Assembly (NCBI RefSeq): GCF_003992115.1
Contig: NZ_RQUX01000004.1
Location: 1 to 64,000 of the forward strand
From: Veillonella ratti
Lineage (GTDB): Bacteria; Bacillota; Negativicutes; Veillonellales; Veillonellaceae
Direction of reading: 5' to 3'
Length of the DNA stretch: 64,000 nt
Below the pieces are notes generated by a model. That model did not search any database. It saw only the letters and a list, made by a program, of their open reading frames with translations, and had not been told where the DNA came from. Shown piece after piece: positions 60,121 to 64,000 of this stretch. The position numbers and the translations under genes are program-made. Every line of letters begins with the position of its first letter. Positions within the stretch are counted from its first letter, which is position 1.

Positions 60121-63100
60121 ATGCAACTCTTACGATTAGAGTTAAAAGGATTTAAATCCTTTGCGGACAAAACAATTGTAAAATTTTCCCCCGGCATGAC
60201 GGCTATCGTAGGTCCTAACGGGAGCGGTAAAAGTAATATTACCGATGCTATGCGTTGGGTGCTGGGCGAATCCAATGTGCGCCATTTACGTGGTCAAAAA
60301 GCGGAAGATATAATTTTTGCCGGTACGGAAAAACGTCGTCCCATGAGCACCGCGGAAGTAACCTTGGTGTTCGATAACAGCGACAAGCGTTTACATCCCG
60401 ATTTAGCGGAAGTTGCCTTGACGCGTCGTATTTACCGTAGCGGTGAAAGTGAGTTTTTTATCAATAAAAAAGCTTGTCGTTTGAAGGATATTCAGGCGTT
60501 ACTGGCTGATACTGGCTTAGGGCGCGATTCTATGGCCATTATCGGGCAGAATCGGGTAGATGCTATTTTAAACAGCAAACCGGAAGACCGTCGCCTTATT
60601 TTTGAAGAAGTGGCCGGTATTTCCCGTTTTAAAATGAATAAAGATGAGTCATTGCGCCGCATGGGGCAGACGGACCGCAACATGGAACGGGTGGCCGATT
60701 TGATGGCGAATTTGGAAGAGCAAATGGAACCGCTCCGTGAGAAGGCGGCCAAGACACAGGCTCATGCCGAATTAAGTCAAAAGAAACGCCTTTATGATGG
60801 AGCGTTGGCTTTTCACGATTATAAAGTGGCAGATCGTTTATTCACGAAGCAGGAAAATGAAAAGATTGCGTTACAGCAGGAAGAAATCGAAATCAATACG
60901 GAACTGGCCGGTTTAGGTGCACGGGAACAGCAGTTAAAGTTAAAATCCGAGGAACATCAGCAAGCTTTGCGGCAACAAGAAGAATTATATGCGAAAGCTC
61001 AAAAAGAAGAGGCTCGGCTCGAAGGGGAGAAAAATGTGCTGGCTGAGCAATTGCGCAATGCGGATAAAGAACTGCAGGAATTGCGTGATCGTATTCATGA
61101 AATAGATGCGACTATCGCCGGTGACAAGCAAAAAGTGTTGGTCCATCAGAAACTGTTGGACGACGGTGCCGGTGAATTGACGGCCAAAGAAGCGGCGTTG
61201 CAGACGGCTGAGCAGGCTTATGAAGCGGCTCGTCAAGAATTGCAGCGCATTCAAGGCGAGTTCCAAACGGCGCAAAAAGCAGTGGCCGCACGCCATGATG
61301 AACAATTACAGTTAGTCGGTCAAGTGGAAAAATTCCGCGTAGAATTACAAACTTTAAACGGCGAACTTACTAAAACAGGCGAAATGGTAACCACTTTGAC
61401 GGAAGAATTACAAACGGTGGTAGCCGAAGAAGCGGAAGCTTTAGTGAAGCAGCAGACTTTGCAAAAGCAGCAGGAAGCTAATCGCGCCGAACGGGACCAA
61501 GAACAACAAAAATTAGGGGAATTACGAAAACTTCGTCAACAGTTGGAACGAGACGTTCAAACCGGACGCCGTGAAGAACAGCGCATGGAAGGACGTTTAC
61601 AACTCTTGGCGCAGTGGGCTGAACAGCATGAAGGTTATGCGGACGGTACGCGTAACGCCCTGGCTGCGAAGGAGCCGTGGCAGCAGGACTTACTGGGGGC
61701 TATTGGTGATTTGTTTACGGTAAAGCCGGAATTTGCTACGGCTCTCGATATCGCCTTAGGCGGCAGTATTAATCATGTAGTATCGCGTACATCGCGAGCT
61801 GCTGCTGATTGTATTGCTTATTTAAAACGGACTCAAGGCGGTCGTGTTACCTTTTTACCGTTAGAAACGGTGCACGGTCAGGCCATTAATACACCGGCTC
61901 TCAATGAATTAGGCGTGTTGGGGCGTGCCGTAGATTGTATTACGTTTGATGAAACGTATCGTGGTGTTTTCACCTACTTATTGGGGCGCACCCTCGTAGT
62001 GGAAACTATGGAGCAGGCTATTGCACTACAGAAAAAATATAAGCAACAGCTTCGCTTAGTGACGCTGGGAGGCGAACAATTCCAACCGGGCGGCTCTTTA
62101 GCCGGTGGTGTGACCAAACGGCGTAAAGCCTCCGTTATGGCCCAAAAAGAAGAGATGGGCCTGTTAAATACCAAATTGCAGGCGTTACAAACAGAGTTAG
62201 TTAAAAAACAACAAGCTGCCGCTGACTATGAAAAACAATTTGAAGAATTAAGCGAACAGTTGGCAGCGAAACAAAATAGTTGGGATGAGCAGCATACCTT
62301 GCTTTTGACGGCGGAATCCATTTTAAAAACAACGCAGGAACGAAAGTTGCGCAAGGAACAGGTGCTGCAAAATAATTTGGCGGAGCAGGACCGTTTGACC
62401 GGTGAACAGGCTCGTGTTACGATGACATTGGCGCAAGCGGAAAGTGCGCTTAAGACTTTGAATGAAACTATTCAGGCTGATGGCGGTAGTTCGGTGACAC
62501 TGGCTGAATTGGAGCGCTGTCAAAAAGCACAGGACGAAGCCGGTCAGGTGCGTCAAGATGCACGTTTGCACTATGCACAATTAAAGCAGCAACAAAGTTA
62601 CGGTGAACAGCAAATCAATGATTGGCAAACCGCCATCGAGCAAAATGTAGCGCGTATGAAGCCGTTACAAATGCAGCTGGATGCTCGCGAACAACAGGCA
62701 AATACTGAATTACCACAGAAATTGAGTGATTTGGAGCATGCCTATGAAGCCCAAGCTAAGGCGACGGCGGCGTTAGCTGAGCAGCGAGACGCATTGTATG
62801 AATCACATAGTGAACAGCAGCGAACATTAGCTGATTATTCCACGGAGCGCGAAACTTTGGACACTCGTCAAAAAAGGGTTCAACAGCGTTTGGTGCAGAT
62901 GGAAGGTCAGTTGGCAAAATATGAAATGAATAGTGAACAGGCTTTACAAAAAATCGGCGAACTCGGTTTTTCACGGGAAGAAGCACAGGCTTTACAGCCG
63001 GAAGGGGCTGTAGCGGATTGGCGTCTCGAAGAAGGTAAATTGAGTGCTGAACTGGAAGCCTTAGGTGCGGTTAACCCGGAAGCGGTAGCTGAATATGAAG

Positions 63101-63675
63101 CAGCGCAGACGAAACAGGCTTTTTATGAAACGCAGCAATCCGATTTGGAACAGGCTAAAGCTCAGTTGGAAGCGGTTATTGCAGAGATTGATAAAGCGAT
63201 GGCCTTACAGCTCGGTGAAGTTCTTGAAGTGGTGGGCGATCGTTTTCAGGCCGTGTTCAGCAAGTTGTTCGGCGGCGGTACAGCTCAGATAGTGCTCACC
63301 GATCCGGATAATATTTTGACCAGCGGCATTGATTTTTATATTCAACCGCCCGGTAAAAAACGTCAACAGTTAACGCTGTTGTCCGGTGGTGAGCGAGCCC
63401 TTACAGTTATAGCCTTGCTGTTCTCCTTCTTGGATTACAGACCGGCACCGTTCTGTGTGCTCGATGAAGTGGACGCGGCGCTGGACGAAGCCAATGTAGA
63501 ACGTTTTGGCAGCTATTTACAACGATTGGGTGACGATACGCAGTTTATTGTTGTATCTCATCGTAAACGAACTATGGAGGCGGCCTTGGTATTACAAGGT
63601 GTTACCATGGTGGAACGAGGTGTTTCCCGATTGTTAACAGTAGCCTTTGATGAAATAGAGGAGGATATGGAATGA
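60121..63675 (+). CDS. smc: Chromosome segregation protein SMC
   Basis: About 1184 residues. It has N-terminal Walker A GPNGSGKSN, two long coiled-coil arms (about residues 170-500 and 675-1020), a central hinge (about 515-665, GAIGDLFTVKPEFATALDIALGG), C-terminal signature LSGGERALT and Walker B FCVLDEVDAALDEANV. It compacts and separates the chromosome with ScpA/ScpB. ATG 60121 follows AAAGGTGG; a GTG nine bases earlier lies in the ribosome site. It overlaps ftsY by four bases. Confidence 0.97.
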   Translation: MQLLRLELKGFKSFADKTIVKFSPGMTAIVGPNGSGKSNITDAMRWVLGESNVRHLRGQKAEDIIFAGTEKRRPMSTAEVTLVFDNSDKRLHPDLAEVALTRRIYRSGESEFFINKKACRLKDIQALLADTGLGRDSMAIIGQNRVDAILNSKPEDRRLIFEEVAGISRFKMNKDESLRRMGQTDRNMERVADLMANLEEQMEPLREKAAKTQAHAELSQKKRLYDGALAFHDYKVADRLFTKQENEKIALQQEEIEINTELAGLGAREQQLKLKSEEHQQALRQQEELYAKAQKEEARLEGEKNVLAEQLRNADKELQELRDRIHEIDATIAGDKQKVLVHQKLLDDGAGELTAKEAALQTAEQAYEAARQELQRIQGEFQTAQKAVAARHDEQLQLVGQVEKFRVELQTLNGELTKTGEMVTTLTEELQTVVAEEAEALVKQQTLQKQQEANRAERDQEQQKLGELRKLRQQLERDVQTGRREEQRMEGRLQLLAQWAEQHEGYADGTRNALAAKEPWQQDLLGAIGDLFTVKPEFATALDIALGGSINHVVSRTSRAAADCIAYLKRTQGGRVTFLPLETVHGQAINTPALNELGVLGRAVDCITFDETYRGVFTYLLGRTLVVETMEQAIALQKKYKQQLRLVTLGGEQFQPGGSLAGGVTKRRKASVMAQKEEMGLLNTKLQALQTELVKKQQAAADYEKQFEELSEQLAAKQNSWDEQHTLLLTAESILKTTQERKLRKEQVLQNNLAEQDRLTGEQARVTMTLAQAESALKTLNETIQADGGSSVTLAELERCQKAQDEAGQVRQDARLHYAQLKQQQSYGEQQINDWQTAIEQNVARMKPLQMQLDAREQQANTELPQKLSDLEHAYEAQAKATAALAEQRDALYESHSEQQRTLADYSTERETLDTRQKRVQQRLVQMEGQLAKYEMNSEQALQKIGELGFSREEAQALQPEGAVADWRLEEGKLSAELEALGAVNPEAVAEYEAAQTKQAFYETQQSDLEQAKAQLEAVIAEIDKAMALQLGEVLEVVGDRFQAVFSKLFGGGTAQIVLTDPDNILTSGIDFYIQPPGKKRQQLTLLSGGERALTVIALLFSFLDYRPAPFCVLDEVDAALDEANVERFGSYLQRLGDDTQFIVVSHRKRTMEAALVLQGVTMVERGVSRLLTVAFDEIEEDME

Positions 63676-64000
63676 GTTTTTGGAATAAAACCAAGAAATT
63701 TCTTGGTTTCGGCGATGCCTTAGAAAATACGAAAAAGAAGTTTACCGAAGCCATTGAAACGGTTATTATCGGCTATGCCAAGATTGACGACGACTTCTTG
63801 GATGATTTGGAGGTCGCCATGATTACCGCCGACCTGGGCAGTAAGACGACGGAACTTTTGATGAAAGAAATTCGTCGCGGTGTTACGGAAGGTAAAATCA
63901 ATCATACCAACGAGGTTATGGATTATATCGAGGCTTACATTACGAAGTTGTTGGAAGACCAGGAAGAAGTCTTGGAAATGCATTCGCCGGAAGTTATTTT
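63672..64000 (+). CDS. ftsY: Signal recognition particle receptor FtsY (5' part, cut by window end)
   Basis: The first 109 codons of ftsY. The start ATG overlaps the smc stop (ATGA), and GAGGA lies upstream. The protein begins MSFWNKTKKFLGFGDAL and continues with the N-domain (DDDFLDDLEVAMITADLGSKTTEL), which leads into the SRP GTPase. The long acidic A-domain of Escherichia FtsY is missing, as is normal for Firmicutes. The G domain lies beyond the window. Confidence 0.9.
   Translation, partial: MSFWNKTKKFLGFGDALENTKKKFTEAIETVIIGYAKIDDDFLDDLEVAMITADLGSKTTELLMKEIRRGVTEGKINHTNEVMDYIEAYITKLLEDQEEVLEMHSPEVI

Noticed and set aside
1-64000. CRISPR array, prophage, insertion sequence, tRNA or rRNA genes
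   Set aside because: No regularly spaced repeats, transposase or integrase motifs, or tRNA/rRNA signatures were found on reading both strands.

Overview
The window looks like chromosome from an anaerobic diderm Firmicute (Negativicutes, Veillonellaceae-like). The sequence shows a Firmicute-type fatty-acid locus (fapR-plsX-fabH-fabK-fabD-fabG-acpP-fabF-rnc-smc-ftsY) together with an outer-membrane, LptD/OstA-like beta-barrel protein. It also carries anaerobe genes: class III ribonucleotide reductase, superoxide reductase, rubredoxin and the oxygen-independent cobalt-early cobalamin pathway. GC content is roughly mid-40s percent by eye, and the genus cannot be fixed from sequence alone. I saw no tRNA, rRNA, CRISPR array, prophage or insertion sequence.

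1-4430: a C-terminally shortened formate/oxalate-type transporter behind a ZTP riboswitch, fructose-bisphosphate aldolase, an RluA-type pseudouridine synthase and yajQ. 4440-12972: a tightly packed anaerobic cobalamin operon, cbiD-E-T-F-G-H-J-C, running into a BtuCD/FecCD-type ABC transporter whose probable binding protein is convergent (13128-14078). 14303-21526: three CbiK-family chelatase genes with three different layouts, a small DnaA-domain-I-like protein, then cbiL, cbiA and the corrinoid adenosyltransferase. The CbiK genes are an exported one under a cobalamin riboswitch, one that has lost its expected metal ligands and sits behind a Fur-box-like promoter, and a cytoplasmic one with an intact site.

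21580-32170: superoxide reductase with a dyad operator, a small thioredoxin, aspartate kinase, an M16C metalloprotease, a MATE transporter and a cell-envelope block (two exported proteins of unknown function plus the LptD/OstA-like protein), followed by galU. 33207-37126: a BirA-operator-like site overlaps the promoter of a hotdog-fold gene followed by bioY, a thiolase and an acyl-CoA ligase, recalling the yhfU-yhfT-yhfS set of Bacillus. 37136-42359: nrdD-nrdG with a structured leader, gamma-carbonic anhydrase, a FabK-like flavoprotein and a 44-residue rubredoxin.

42551-64000: yceD-rpmF, then an accessory block (acyl-CoA dehydrogenase, uracil-DNA-glycosylase-like protein, esterase, phenolic acid decarboxylase with divergent padR, DUF438/hemerythrin protein). 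After it come fapR and the fatty-acid/phospholipid operon, rnc, a radical SAM protein, smc and the start of ftsY, which is cut by the window edge.

The strongest candidates for something undescribed are the CbiK paralogue trio with split B12 and iron control, the putatively biotin-controlled hotdog-bioY-thiolase-ligase cluster, and the repeat-bearing exported protein beside the LptD-like protein. No computation or database search was run. Family names come from recognised motifs and context.
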